Assembly (NCBI GenBank): GCA_944388385.1
Contig: CALXIO010000010.1
Location: 1-64,000 of the forward strand
DNA from: an uncultured Ruminiclostridium sp.
GTDB lineage: Bacteria; Bacillota; Clostridia; Oscillospirales; Ruminococcaceae
DNA length: 64,000 bases
Direction: 5' to 3'
Below, in pieces: positions 45,549-54,538 of the stretch. The translations under genes were made by a program, and so were the position numbers. Numbering within the stretch: the stretch's first letter is position 1; the number at the start of each line of letters is the position of its first letter. The notes beneath the pieces were generated by a model. The model had not been told where the DNA came from and did not search any database. It saw only the letters and a program-made list of their open reading frames with translations.

Positions 45549-47687
45549 TTAAATTCCTTTCATGGATAAAGAAATTCTTTTTCCGGACTTGTCCACTTCC
45601 AAAACCTTTACCTTAACTATCTGTCCCACCTTAACCACATCAAGGGGATGCTTTACATATCTGTCAGCAAGCTGGGAAATATGTACAAGTCCGTCCTGGT
45701 GAACGCCTATATCAATAAATGCTCCGAAGTCGGTAATATTTCTTACTGTGCCGTCAAGCACCATGCCGGGCTTTAAGGAGGTGGCATCCACTATATCTTC
45801 TCTCAGCATTGCGGCAGGAAGCTCATCTCTCGGATCTCTTCCGGGCTTTGCAAGCTCATTTACAATATCGGTAAGGGTGGGAATTCCTATATCAAGCTCT
45901 GAAACAAGCTTTGATTTACCGTAATTCTCCACTGCTTTTATAATACCCGGGATACCCCCTGCAACTTCAACCATGGCGTATCCGCATTTTTTTAAAAGCT
46001 CCTCGGCCGCCTTATAGCTTTCGGGGTGTACCGCTGTATTATCAAGGGGATTTACACCGTCATGTATTCTCATAAAGCCGGCGCACTGTTCGTATGCCTT
46101 TTTACCCAGCTTCGGAACCTTAAGAAGCTCGTTTCTCTTTTTAAAGCTGCCGTTTTCCTCACGGTAGGCTACTATATTTCCTGCTACCGCTGTATTTATT
46201 CCGGCAACATAGTTTAAAAGTGATGGAGATGCTGTATTAAGATCCACTCCTACGCTGTTTACACAGTCCTCAACCACTCCGCCTAAGGCATCGGAAAGTC
46301 TTGCCGGAGGCATATCATGCTGATACTGGCCTACACCTATTGCTTTAGGGTCGATCTTTACAAGCTCTGCTAAGGGGTCCTGAAGTCGTCTTGCAATAGA
46401 TACCGCACTACGAAGAGATACATCATAATCCGGAAATTCCTTTGCCGCAAGTTCACTTGCCGAATATACGCTTGCCCCCGATTCGGAAACCACCATATAG
46501 CTTACCTTTGTGTCAAGCTCCTTTATAAGCCCTGCCACAAAAACCTCACTTTCATGGCTTGCAGTACCGTTACCTATGGCAATTACCGTAACCTTGTGCT
46601 TCTTTATAAGTACCTTTAGCTTTGCCTTTGCTTCTTCTATCTTGTTATGGGGCGGTGTGGGATAAATTACCGTGGTGTCAAGCACCTTTCCGGTATCGTC
46701 AACAACCGCTATTTTACAGCCTGTTCTGTAAGCCGGGTCAAGTCCTAAGGTGACCGCATTTTTTACAGGAGGCTGCATTAAAAGCTGTCTTAAATTGTCG
46801 GAAAATACCTCAATAGAGCTTTCACAGGCCTTTTCTGTAAGCTCTGTACGAAGCCTTCTTTCAAGGGAGGGGTGAATAAGCCTTTTAAAAGAATCCTCAA
46901 TGGCGGTATTTATAATATCTGCACAGCTGTTATTTTTGTTTATGTACATTCTTCTTATAACAGAAAGTACCTTGTCATTGTCAACATCCACAGTTACCTT
47001 AAGGGCCTTTTCCCTTTCTCCCCTGTCTATTGCAAGTATTCTGTGGGGAAGTAATTTCTTTGCGCCCTCGCTGTATTTATAATAATTCTTATATGGGGTA
47101 TCTGCCTCGCTGTCGGTGGCGAGGGTGGAAATAACCGCTTCCTTAAGACAAATATCGTATAGCTTTTTTCTTACATCCGCATCGTCGGAAATTTTTTCCG
47201 CTATAATATCCGAAGCCCCGGCAATAGCCTCCTCAGAGGTTGTAACCCCCTTTTCTTCATCTATAAATTCCTCTGCCTTTGCTGTAACATTTTTGCAATT
47301 ACCCTCGAGAATAAGCTCAGCTAAGGGCAAAAGTCCCTTTTCTATAGCCGCTGTGGCTCTTGTCTTACGCTTTTGCTTATAGGGGCGGTAAATATCCTCA
47401 ACCTCAGCTAAGGTATCCGCCTTTTCAAGGGCGGATACTATTTCGTCAGTCAGCTTTCCCTGACCCTCAATGGAGGATATAACCTCCTGCTTTCTGGTAT
47501 CAAGATTGCGAAGGTAATTAAGGCGGTCATTAAGATGTCTTAACACCTGATCGTCAAGTCCGCCGGTGGCCTCCTTACGGTATCTTGAAATAAAGGGGAT
47601 TGTATTTCCCTCGTCTATCAGCTTTACTGCGTTTTCTATCTGCTTTTCGCTTATATTAAGCTCGTGTGAAAGTTTCTTTATAATCAT
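45549..47687 (-). CDS. tex: Tex family RNA-binding transcription accessory protein
   Basis: 712 residues. N-terminal Tex domain (IPFISRYRKEATGGLDD), YqgF-like nuclease fold (LGLDPAYRTGCKIAVVD), helix-hairpin-helix repeats, and a C-terminal S1 domain (about 645-712, GTVRNITDFGAFIDIGVHQ). Tex binds nucleic acid and is linked to transcription and translation fidelity. AAGGAG lies 5 nt before the ATG. Confidence 0.96.
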   Translation of the reverse strand: MIIKKLSHELNISEKQIENAVKLIDEGNTIPFISRYRKEATGGLDDQVLRHLNDRLNYLRNLDTRKQEVISSIEGQGKLTDEIVSALEKADTLAEVEDIYRPYKQKRKTRATAAIEKGLLPLAELILEGNCKNVTAKAEEFIDEEKGVTTSEEAIAGASDIIAEKISDDADVRKKLYDICLKEAVISTLATDSEADTPYKNYYKYSEGAKKLLPHRILAIDRGEREKALKVTVDVDNDKVLSVIRRMYINKNNSCADIINTAIEDSFKRLIHPSLERRLRTELTEKACESSIEVFSDNLRQLLMQPPVKNAVTLGLDPAYRTGCKIAVVDDTGKVLDTTVIYPTPPHNKIEEAKAKLKVLIKKHKVTVIAIGNGTASHESEVFVAGLIKELDTKVSYMVVSESGASVYSASELAAKEFPDYDVSLRSAVSIARRLQDPLAELVKIDPKAIGVGQYQHDMPPARLSDALGGVVEDCVNSVGVDLNTASPSLLNYVAGINTAVAGNIVAYREENGSFKKRNELLKVPKLGKKAYEQCAGFMRIHDGVNPLDNTAVHPESYKAAEELLKKCGYAMVEVAGGIPGIIKAVENYGKSKLVSELDIGIPTLTDIVNELAKPGRDPRDELPAAMLREDIVDATSLKPGMVLDGTVRNITDFGAFIDIGVHQDGLVHISQLADRYVKHPLDVVKVGQIVKVKVLEVDKSGKRISLSMKGI

Positions 47688-47696
47688 AACTGCTCC

Positions 47697-48305
47697 TTAA
47701 AATATTGTGCCTTTGATTTCAAATACCGGGCCGTGGTGCCATAAGAATGTACTTAAATGTATCTCAAAGCCGTGACCCTGCTCACAGGCAAAATCTATGG
47801 GCTTCATTTTAGGAAGTCCGTAGCCTGCAAGTAAATTCATAATAACCCCTGAATGGGTAATTACCGCCGCTGTTGTAATATCGTTTTCCATCATATCCTT
47901 GAAAATTTCTTCAAGTCCGTCAAGGCATCTTAATGTAAAATGCCCGAAGCTCTCCCCGTTTGGCGGTGCGCTGTCATATCCGCCCTTAAGCCAGTTTGCA
48001 TACTGCTCGTCATTTTGCAATTCTGCCTGGGTCTTATTTTCATAATCTCCGAAATCACATTCGCTTATATTGTCAATTCTGCGAAGTAGCTTACCGGGAT
48101 AAATAATTTCCGCTGTCTGTAAACAACGCTTTAAGGGGCTTGAATAAACCTTTTCCACAAAGGGATATACATCAAGAGCTTTAAGGGACATAATAGCGCC
48201 CTCCCCCTCCTCACATAAAGGCAGGTCGGTGGTGCCTATATATCTACCCTCAAGGTTGCCCTTTGTTATACCGTGTCTGATAAGATAAAGCTTATAATTC
48301 TTCAT
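47697..48305 (-). CDS. Histidine phosphatase (phosphoglycerate mutase-like)
   Basis: 202 residues from the ATG at 48305, preceded by AAAGGA at 8 nt. The catalytic motif LYLIRHGITKGNLEG is near the N-terminus, and the second histidine is in VITHSGVIMNLL. Homologues include CobC/alpha-ribazole phosphatase and GpmB; no cobalamin genes are nearby, so the substrate is left open. Confidence 0.88.
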   Translation of the reverse strand: MKNYKLYLIRHGITKGNLEGRYIGTTDLPLCEEGEGAIMSLKALDVYPFVEKVYSSPLKRCLQTAEIIYPGKLLRRIDNISECDFGDYENKTQAELQNDEQYANWLKGGYDSAPPNGESFGHFTLRCLDGLEEIFKDMMENDITTAAVITHSGVIMNLLAGYGLPKMKPIDFACEQGHGFEIHLSTFLWHHGPVFEIKGTIF

Positions 48306-48407
48306 TTTTCTTATCCTTTCTGTCAAAATTTTAAAAAAACAATGCCGTTTTTTGACTGATTAGAGTATATGTAAAAAAAATAACAGATTTTTTGTATAAA
48401 ATACCGC

Positions 48408-48436
48408 TTTACATTCGGGAATATTTACTATATAAT
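48408..48436 (+). promoter_or_regulatory. Promoter of the XRE-mini-protein unit
   Basis: TTTACA (48408-48413), 17-bp spacer, TATAAT (48431-48436), about 39 bp before the XRE start. Confidence 0.75.
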
Positions 48437-48474
48437 ATACTGTGCGACTATCTTTAATCAGAGAGGATTATATA

Positions 48475-49143
48475 ATGAATATGGACTTCCCGCGAATCCT
48501 TTCCCTTCTGCGTAAGGAAAGGGGTTTGACGCAAAAGCAGGCCGCTGAGGACTTAGGCGTGGCTCAGGCTCTGCTATCACACTATGAAAAGGGTAAAAGA
48601 GAATGCGGTCTTGATTTTCTTGTTAAGGCGGCAGATTATTATAACGTTTCCACCGACTATCTCCTTGGCCGTTCGCCTGTTTCAGACGGTCGGATAATCA
48701 CCGAAAGCGACATTCCCGAAACCAGTCAGAATGACAAGGCCGGTATCGGCACGGATATTTCTCTTACTCTTAATAAAAAGCTCATAACAAACAGTATTGA
48801 TGTTATCTTTTCCATGCTCGGCAAGATAAAGTCATCAAAGCTGAGCTCTTCTATTTCATCAATGCTTATGTTAAGCGTATATAAGGCTTTCAGAATTACC
48901 TACTTTACAAACCGCAAAAATGAGCAGGGTATGTTTACCGTTTCTCATCGTACCGCCAGCTTCCTTGTAAATTCGGCTGAAAATATAGATGAATGTAACG
49001 CTCTTGATGCTTCAGAAGAAATCACCCAGGAGCTGTCAATTACCACAAACTACATTGAGGAAAACTACGGCAAGCAGGGTACTGCCCTTTTAAGCCTTGT
49101 TAAGAATACCGAAAAAAGGCTTGATAAATTAAGCGGAAAATAA
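48475..49143 (+). CDS. XRE-family transcriptional regulator
   Basis: 222 residues from the ATG at 48475, which has AGAGAGG at 8 nt; an in-frame GTG 33 bp upstream lacks such a site. The N-terminal helix-turn-helix is clear (LRKERGLTQKQAAEDLGVAQALLSHYEKGKRE). The C-terminal 140 residues are helical with a serine-rich stretch (SSKLSSSISSM) and no known domain. Downstream by 15 bp is a 37-residue membrane peptide, probably cotranscribed. No toxin gene is adjacent. Confidence 0.88.
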   Translation: MNMDFPRILSLLRKERGLTQKQAAEDLGVAQALLSHYEKGKRECGLDFLVKAADYYNVSTDYLLGRSPVSDGRIITESDIPETSQNDKAGIGTDISLTLNKKLITNSIDVIFSMLGKIKSSKLSSSISSMLMLSVYKAFRITYFTNRKNEQGMFTVSHRTASFLVNSAENIDECNALDASEEITQELSITTNYIEENYGKQGTALLSLVKNTEKRLDKLSGK

Positions 49144-49158
49144 ACGGAGAATTTATAT

Positions 49159-49272
49159 ATGAGCAAATTTTTTATGTTACTTGGTTTTCTTACTGCCACA
49201 GCAATTACTCTTATACTTGCTGTGGAAATTCTTTACAGACAGGCTATCAACGCTGCTGACGAAGGTTTTTAA
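49159..49272 (+). CDS. 37-residue single-helix membrane peptide
   Basis: The sequence begins MSKFFMLLGFLTATAITLIL and ends INAADEGF: one membrane helix with a short acidic C-terminus. GGAG lies 10-11 nt before the ATG, 15 bp after the XRE stop. Its 3' end overlaps the convergent tadA gene by 26 bp. It is too short for ordinary gene callers; the ribosome binding site, hydrophobicity and operon position support it. Confidence 0.6.
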   Translation: MSKFFMLLGFLTATAITLILAVEILYRQAINAADEGF

Positions 49273-49705
49273 AAAACTCTGTGAGCAGTGAGGAACATTC
49301 CTCTTGTAATATCCTGCTTCTGACTAAGGGTGTATGATTAAAGGGATATTCAAACAGGTTCATAACCGAGGCACAAGCCCCTCCCTTTTCGTCAAAGGCA
49401 CCGTACACAAGCCTTTTAAGTCTTGAATTGATTATAGCCCCTGCGCACATGGGACAGGGCTCTAAGGTTACATATAAGGTACAATCACTAAGCCGCCAGG
49501 AATTTTTATTTCTTGCGGCTTCTTCTATTGCCAGAATTTCCGCATGGGCGGTGGGTGAATTATCACATTCTCGTCTGTTATAGCCTCTGCCGATTATATT
49601 GTCGTTCTCGTCCACCACGATTGCCCCCACCGGGCATTCCCCTATCTCCATTGCCCTTTTGGCAAGGTCAATGCACACAGTCATAAATTCTTCATCCCGG
49701 GTCAT
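49247..49705 (-). CDS. tadA: tRNA-specific adenosine deaminase TadA
   Basis: 152 residues. The deaminase motifs are HAEILAIEEAAR (zinc His and catalytic Glu) and PCPMCAGAI (zinc Cys pair). It converts A34 to inosine in tRNA-Arg(ACG). GGAGG lies near the start. The 3' end overlaps the convergent small ORF. Confidence 0.95.
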   Translation of the reverse strand: MTRDEEFMTVCIDLAKRAMEIGECPVGAIVVDENDNIIGRGYNRRECDNSPTAHAEILAIEEAARNKNSWRLSDCTLYVTLEPCPMCAGAIINSRLKRLVYGAFDEKGGACASVMNLFEYPFNHTPLVRSRILQEECSSLLTEFFKNLRQQR

Positions 49706-49778
49706 ATAACCCCTCCTTCAAGCACAACTTTTATTATACTATATTTCTTAAATAAAATCAATATTTTAATAAAAAATA

Positions 49779-49842
49779 ACCCTTTTCCATTTTAAGAAAA
49801 AGGGTATCAAAAACAAAAAAGCCCACCCTTAGAGTGGGCTTT
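49779..49842 (-). terminator. Tandem terminators after pnp
   Basis: The first hairpin on the minus strand (49818-49842) is a GCCCAC/GTGGGC stem flanked by A and T runs, so it can act in both directions. The second (49779-49805) is ACCCTTTTTC/GAAAAGGGT followed by TATTTTTTATT. Two strong stops in series are consistent with a highly expressed gene. Confidence 0.88.
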
Positions 49843-49848
49843 TTATTA

Positions 49849-51978
49849 TCAGTTGTTGCCTTCCTGGCTTCTCTTCTTAGCTTCGATATCAGCAAGAGCT
49901 GCCTTTCTTGAAAGACGAATCTTGCCCTGGTTGTCGATTTCAAGTACCTTAACGATGATTTCATCACCGATAGTAACTACATCCTCAACCTTCTCTACTC
50001 TTCTGTTTTCAAGCTCGGAAATGTGCACCATACCATCCTTGCCGGGAGCGATTTCTACAAATGCGCCGAAGTTCATGATACGAACAACCTTGCCCTTGTA
50101 AATAGCGCCAACCTCCGGAGGAGATGTGATAGCCTTAATCATGGCTACGCAGGCATTAGCCTTGTCAAGATCCTGACCGCAGATGAATACATTACCCTCT
50201 TCATCAATGTCAATCTTAACCTCATAATCAGCACAGAGCTTCTGGATAACCTTACCGCCTGTACCGATAACCTCACGAATCTTGTCAACGGGTACCTTAT
50301 ATGTGAGCATCTTGGGAGCGTACTTATTAACTGTGGGTCTGGGCTCAGGAATAGCCTTCAGCATAATCTCATCAAGGATGTAGTTTCTTGCCTTGTGAGT
50401 CTTTGCAAATGCGTCCTTGATGATTTCAGGTGTAAGACCGTCAATCTTGAGGTCCATCTGGATAGCTGTGATACCCTTGTGAGTACCGCCTACCTTAAAG
50501 TCCATATCGCCGAAGAAGTCTTCAAGACCCTGGATATCTACCATGGTCATCCATCTGTCGCCCTCTGTGATAAGGCCGCAGGAAATACCTGCAACGGGCG
50601 CCTTAATGGGAACACCGGCATCCATAAGTGAAAGTGTAGAACCACAGATAGAAGCCTGTGATGTGGAGCCGTTTGAAGAAAGAACTTCAGATACAAGTCT
50701 TATAGCATAGGGGAATTCCTCGACCGAAGGAATAACAGGCTCAAGTGCTCTTTCTGCAAGTGCACCGTGACCGATTTCACGTCTGCCGGGGCCTCTGCTG
50801 GACTTTGTTTCACCTACTGAGTATGCAGGGAAATTGTAGTGGTGCATATATCTCTTGCTTTCCTCTTCGTCAATGCCGTCAAGCTTCTGGCTGTCACTTA
50901 CAGGGCCTAATGTGGTAACTGTAAGTACCTGTGTCTGACCACGGGTAAATAAGCCGGAACCGTGAACTCTGGGAAGAAGATTTACTTCTGCTGCAAGAGG
51001 TCTCATTTCGTCCATGCCTCTGCCGTCTACTCTCTTCTGTTCATCAAGTAACCAACGTCTTACAATGAACTTCTGGAGCTTGTAGATACACTCATCTATC
51101 ATAGCACCCTGCTCAGGATACTGCTCGTCAAATTCAGCGTGGATTTCATCCTTGATGGGCTGCAAACGCTCCTCACGGATGTTCTTGTCATCTGTATCAA
51201 GGGCAAACTTAACCTTGTCTGTGTACTTAGCCTGGATAGCTTCAAATAAGTCATGGTCAACATCCATTGAGGGAAATGAGAACTTGGGCTTGCCAATCTC
51301 AGCCTGGATTTCCTTGATAAAGGGAATAATGGACTTGTTGATTTCTTCATGACCTGCCATGATAGCAGCAAGCATAGTGTCATCGTCAACTTCATTTGCG
51401 CCTGCTTCAATCATAACTACCTTCTTTTCGCTGGAAGCAACGGTAAGCTGAAGGTCTGACTTAGCTCTCTGCTCAGCATTGGGCATAAGTACAATCTCAC
51501 CGTCAACAAGACCTACGGAAATACCGCCGATAGGTCCGTTCCAGGGAATATCGGAAATAGATACTGCAATAGATGCACCGATCATAGCAATAATTTCAGG
51601 CTGTGTTTCGGGATCTACAGCAAGAACTGTCATAACAATAGCTACGTCATTTCTCATATCCTTGGGGAAAAGAGGACGCATGGGACGGTCAACCACTCTT
51701 GAGTAAAGGATAGCCTTTTCACTGGGTCTGCCCTCTCTCTTTAAGTAGCCGCCGGGAATCTTACCTACAGAATATAACTTTTCTTCATAGTCTACTGCAA
51801 GAGGGAAAAAGTCTACACCCTCTCTGGGCTTGGGGCTTGCAGTTACATTTACCATAACTACTGTCTCGCCGTAGTGTACCCAGCAAGAGCCGTTAGCAAG
51901 TCCGCAAACCTTACCGGTTTCAACCATAAGCTCTCTGCCGGCAAATGTGGTTTTGAATGTTTTGTAATTCTCGAACAT
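49849..51978 (-). CDS. pnp: Polyribonucleotide nucleotidyltransferase (PNPase)
   Basis: 709 residues. Two RNase PH domains separated by a helical domain are followed by KH (PVDKIREVIGTGGKVIQKL) and S1 (GKVVRIMNFGAFVEIAPG) domains. It degrades RNA 3' to 5' by phosphorolysis. The rpsO-pnp order is conserved. AAGGAGG lies 9 nt before the ATG, and a 77-nt hairpin fills much of the leader. Confidence 0.98.
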   Translation of the reverse strand: MFENYKTFKTTFAGRELMVETGKVCGLANGSCWVHYGETVVMVNVTASPKPREGVDFFPLAVDYEEKLYSVGKIPGGYLKREGRPSEKAILYSRVVDRPMRPLFPKDMRNDVAIVMTVLAVDPETQPEIIAMIGASIAVSISDIPWNGPIGGISVGLVDGEIVLMPNAEQRAKSDLQLTVASSEKKVVMIEAGANEVDDDTMLAAIMAGHEEINKSIIPFIKEIQAEIGKPKFSFPSMDVDHDLFEAIQAKYTDKVKFALDTDDKNIREERLQPIKDEIHAEFDEQYPEQGAMIDECIYKLQKFIVRRWLLDEQKRVDGRGMDEMRPLAAEVNLLPRVHGSGLFTRGQTQVLTVTTLGPVSDSQKLDGIDEEESKRYMHHYNFPAYSVGETKSSRGPGRREIGHGALAERALEPVIPSVEEFPYAIRLVSEVLSSNGSTSQASICGSTLSLMDAGVPIKAPVAGISCGLITEGDRWMTMVDIQGLEDFFGDMDFKVGGTHKGITAIQMDLKIDGLTPEIIKDAFAKTHKARNYILDEIMLKAIPEPRPTVNKYAPKMLTYKVPVDKIREVIGTGGKVIQKLCADYEVKIDIDEEGNVFICGQDLDKANACVAMIKAITSPPEVGAIYKGKVVRIMNFGAFVEIAPGKDGMVHISELENRRVEKVEDVVTIGDEIIVKVLEIDNQGKIRLSRKAALADIEAKKRSQEGNN

Positions 51979-52005
51979 TTTCTGTTCCTCCTTTGATATT
52001 TTTTA

Positions 52006-52082
52006 AGAGAAACAGCGTTAGCAATAAATTCAGCGGACTTGTAAAAAATCCGTTCAATTTAATGCTATACTACTGCTTCTCT
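52006..52082 (-). promoter_or_regulatory. Long hairpin in the pnp leader
   Basis: Complementary arms pair in register: AGAGAA/TTCTCT, CAG/CTG, TAGCA/TGCTA, TTAAATT/AATTTAT and CGGA/TCCG, with small interior loops and a 9-10 nt apical loop. It resembles the E. coli pnp leader, which RNase III cleaves and PNPase then degrades to limit its own synthesis. That mechanism here is inference. Confidence 0.6.
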
Positions 52083-52111
52083 ATAATTTCCTACGGTATG
52101 AAATAAGGGTT

Positions 52112-52143
52112 AAAGGGCGGAACAAAAATTGCCCCACCCTTTT
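52112..52143 (-). terminator. Hairpin after rpsO, weak terminator
   Basis: AAAGGG..GG/CC..CCCTTT stem 9 bp past the rpsO stop, without a clean T run. Probably allows read-through into pnp. Confidence 0.5.
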
Positions 52144-52151
52144 TAAAACTC

Positions 52152-52418
52152 TTACTTACGGATACCGAGCTTAGCAATGATTGCACGGTAACGTTCAATA
52201 TCCTTCTTCATAAGGTAGTTGAGAAGGTTACGTCTGTGACCAACCATCTTAAGAAGACCACGACGTGAGTGGTGATCCTTCTTGTGAGTCTTTAAGTGCT
52301 CAGTAAGATCATTGATTCTCTTTGTGAGAATAGCGATCTGAACCTCAGGAGAACCTGTGTCGTTCTCGTGTGTGCGGTTAGCTTCGATAACCGCTGTCTT
52401 TTCTTCCTTTAAAAGCAT
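52152..52418 (-). CDS. rpsO: 30S ribosomal protein S15
   Basis: 88 residues, full length. [24 protein letters not shown] and the [23 protein letters not shown] helix are characteristic. It binds 16S rRNA and the S6/S18 platform. It lies immediately upstream of pnp. Confidence 0.98.
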   Translation of the reverse strand: MLLKEEKTAVIEANRTHENDTGSPEVQIAILTKRINDLTEHLKTHKKDHHSRRGLLKMVGHRRNLLNYLMKKDIERYRAIIAKLGIRK

Positions 52419-52540
52419 GGGTTACACCTCTTTCATAATATTTCTTATTCATAGCCAAGGGTAATGGTGTTTCTCAAAAGAGCATATGCCGCAAAGCCAA
52501 GAACAAGCTGAATTTATGTTGTGCACAGCACAACGCAAAT

Positions 52541-52569
52541 ATTATACCATACAAAAACGGATTTGTAAA
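52541..52569 (-). promoter_or_regulatory. rpsO promoter
   Basis: TTTACA (52564-52569), 17-bp spacer, TATAAT (52541-52546). The leader of about 115 nt begins with a TTGTGC/GCACAA hairpin; S15 proteins often autoregulate through such leaders. Confidence 0.82.
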
Positions 52570-52591
52570 GGCTTTTTTGAAAAATTTTTAC

Positions 52592-53851
52592 TTATTTTTG
52601 CTTTTTTCCGTTACGGATAATAAGGGGCTTTTCCTCCCCTGTTATACATTTTCCGTTTACAACTATCTTTGAGATAAGAGGATCGCTGGGAGCTTCAAAC
52701 ATAACCCCGGTAAGCACATCCTCAACAACGGTACGAAGTCCTCTTGCACCTGTCTTTCTCTCAACAGTTTTTCTTGCAATAGCAGTTAAGGCATCATCTG
52801 TTACCTCAAGCTCAATTCCGTCAAGACCTAAAAGATACTGATACTGCTTTATTATAGCGTTCTTAGGCTCAACAAGGATCTTTTTAAGAGCCTCCTCGTC
52901 CAGGTCATCAAGAACTGCAATAACAGGAAGTCTGCCCACAAGCTCAGGAATAATACCGAATTTTACTATATCCTCCGGCTCCACATTGTGAAGGGTTTCA
53001 GTAAGGCTTACATCCTTCTTGCTCTTTACATCAGCGCCAAAGCCAAGGGTGGATGAGCTTGTTCTTGCGGTGATAGTCTTGTCAATGCCTTCAAAGGCAC
53101 CGCCGCAGATAAAGAGGATATTCTTTGTATTTATCTGGATAAATTCCTGGTTGGGGTGCTTTCTTCCTCCCTGGGGAGGAACATTTGAAAAAGTTCCCTC
53201 AACTATCTTTAAAAGCGCCTGCTGAACACCTTCACCGCTTACATCACGGGTAATGGAGGTATTCTCGGACTTTCTTGAAATCTTGTCAATTTCATCTATA
53301 TAAATAATGCCGTGCTCTGCCGCCTGTATATCAAAATCAGCAGCCTGAATAAGACGGAGAAGGACATTTTCAACGTCCTCGCCTACATAACCTGCCTGGG
53401 TAAGTGTGGTAGCATCAGCAATAGCAAAGGGTACATTAAGCACATTTGCAAGGGTCTGGGCTATCATGGTCTTACCTACACCGGTAGGGCCTATAAGAAG
53501 TACATTACTTTTCTGAAGCTCGATTTCATCCGCCTGCTTATCATCACCGGAGAAATTCTTCTTGTAGTGGTTATAAACCGCTACACAGATAGTCTTCTTA
53601 GCCTCATCCTGACCGATAATGTACTTGTCAAGGACTTCCTTTAATTCAGCAGGCTTTATGATCTCCTTGGTATTTTTGTTCCCATTAGCGCCATTTTGTG
53701 AACGCTTCTTGCCTTTGGGACTGATAGCACCATTGTCAATCAGCATCTGAAAGGATGCTTCTACACATTCATTACAAATACAAGCCTTGTCGCTGTAAAG
53801 AATGCGGTCAACCTGATCTTCTGTTCTTCCGCAGAAGCTACATCTTAACAT
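52592..53851 (-). CDS. clpX: ClpX, ATPase subunit of Clp protease
   Basis: 419 residues. The N-terminal zinc-binding domain has C4, C7 and the CICNEC pair ([10 protein letters not shown] start). The AAA+ core has [15 protein letters not shown] and IIYIDEIDK, and the IGF-type loop for ClpP contact appears as TLGFGAD. It unfolds substrates for ClpP, encoded directly upstream. Confidence 0.98.
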   Translation of the reverse strand: MLRCSFCGRTEDQVDRILYSDKACICNECVEASFQMLIDNGAISPKGKKRSQNGANGNKNTKEIIKPAELKEVLDKYIIGQDEAKKTICVAVYNHYKKNFSGDDKQADEIELQKSNVLLIGPTGVGKTMIAQTLANVLNVPFAIADATTLTQAGYVGEDVENVLLRLIQAADFDIQAAEHGIIYIDEIDKISRKSENTSITRDVSGEGVQQALLKIVEGTFSNVPPQGGRKHPNQEFIQINTKNILFICGGAFEGIDKTITARTSSSTLGFGADVKSKKDVSLTETLHNVEPEDIVKFGIIPELVGRLPVIAVLDDLDEEALKKILVEPKNAIIKQYQYLLGLDGIELEVTDDALTAIARKTVERKTGARGLRTVVEDVLTGVMFEAPSDPLISKIVVNGKCITGEEKPLIIRNGKKQK

Positions 53852-53872
53852 ATAAGCTCTGATCCTTTCAAA

Positions 53873-54460
53873 TTATCTGTTTGTGATTACCTTATCAACA
53901 AGGCCGTATTCAAAGGCTTCCTGTGCAGAAAGGAAATTATCTCTCTCACAGTCCTTGTGAAGCTGTTCGTAGGTCTTGCCGCAGTTGTCAGCCATAATTC
54001 TTTCCAGCTTTTCACGGGTCTTTTCAAGATTCTTTGCATAGATAGAAATATCCGTCTGCTGACCGCTGAGTCCACCGCCGATAAGGGGCTGATGAATCAT
54101 TATCTCAGCATTGGGAAGTGCAAATCTCTTACCCTTAGCACCGCTTGAAAGTAAGAATGCACCCATGGATGCCGCCATACCTACACAGATTGTAGATACA
54201 TCGCACTTGATATAATTCATTGTGTCATAAATAGCCATGCCGGCTGTAACACTACCGCCGGGGCTGTTGATATAAAGGCTTATGTCCTTATCAGGATCCT
54301 GACCCTCAAGGAAAAGAAGCTGAGCTACTACAAGTCCTGCTGTGGTGTTGTTTACTTCTTCATTAAGCATGATAATTCTGTCATTAAGCAGTCTTGAAAA
54401 AATGTCGTATGCTCTTTCGCCTCGGCTGGTTTGTTCAATGACGGTAGGTACTAAACTCAT
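53873..54460 (-). CDS. clpP: ClpP protease subunit
   Basis: 195 residues starting [20 protein letters not shown] at 54460, the family N-terminus with AAGGA at 8 nt; two earlier in-frame ATGs are less well placed. The catalytic triad is in [10 protein letters not shown] (Ser), [10 protein letters not shown] (His) and a later Asp. It forms the tetradecameric chamber used with ClpX. A partial inverted repeat (54494-54523) separates it from the tig stop side. Confidence 0.97.
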   Translation of the reverse strand: MSLVPTVIEQTSRGERAYDIFSRLLNDRIIMLNEEVNNTTAGLVVAQLLFLEGQDPDKDISLYINSPGGSVTAGMAIYDTMNYIKCDVSTICVGMAASMGAFLLSSGAKGKRFALPNAEIMIHQPLIGGGLSGQQTDISIYAKNLEKTREKLERIMADNCGKTYEQLHKDCERDNFLSAQEAFEYGLVDKVITNR

Positions 54461-54493
54461 AATACTCATCCTTTCCGGCTTTTTAGCCAATAA

Positions 54494-54523
54494 GGAGCCT
54501 TCCGTATAAATACAGAAAGCTCC
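54494..54523. repeat. Imperfect hairpin in the tig-clpP spacer
   Basis: GGAGC/GCTCC with further partial pairing around an AT-rich loop. No T run on the minus strand; likely an RNA processing or partial attenuation hairpin. Confidence 0.4.
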
Positions 54524-54538
54524 CCATAAATCAAATAA

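Noticed and set aside
48475-49272. Toxin-antitoxin module formed by the XRE protein and the 37-residue peptide
   Set aside because: The peptide resembles a plain single-helix membrane protein, and the gene order and XRE length do not match a known type; there is no evidence for toxicity.
50023-50631. 202-codon plus-strand frame inside pnp
   Set aside because: Antisense to strongly conserved PNPase sequence, with no ribosome binding site or domain.
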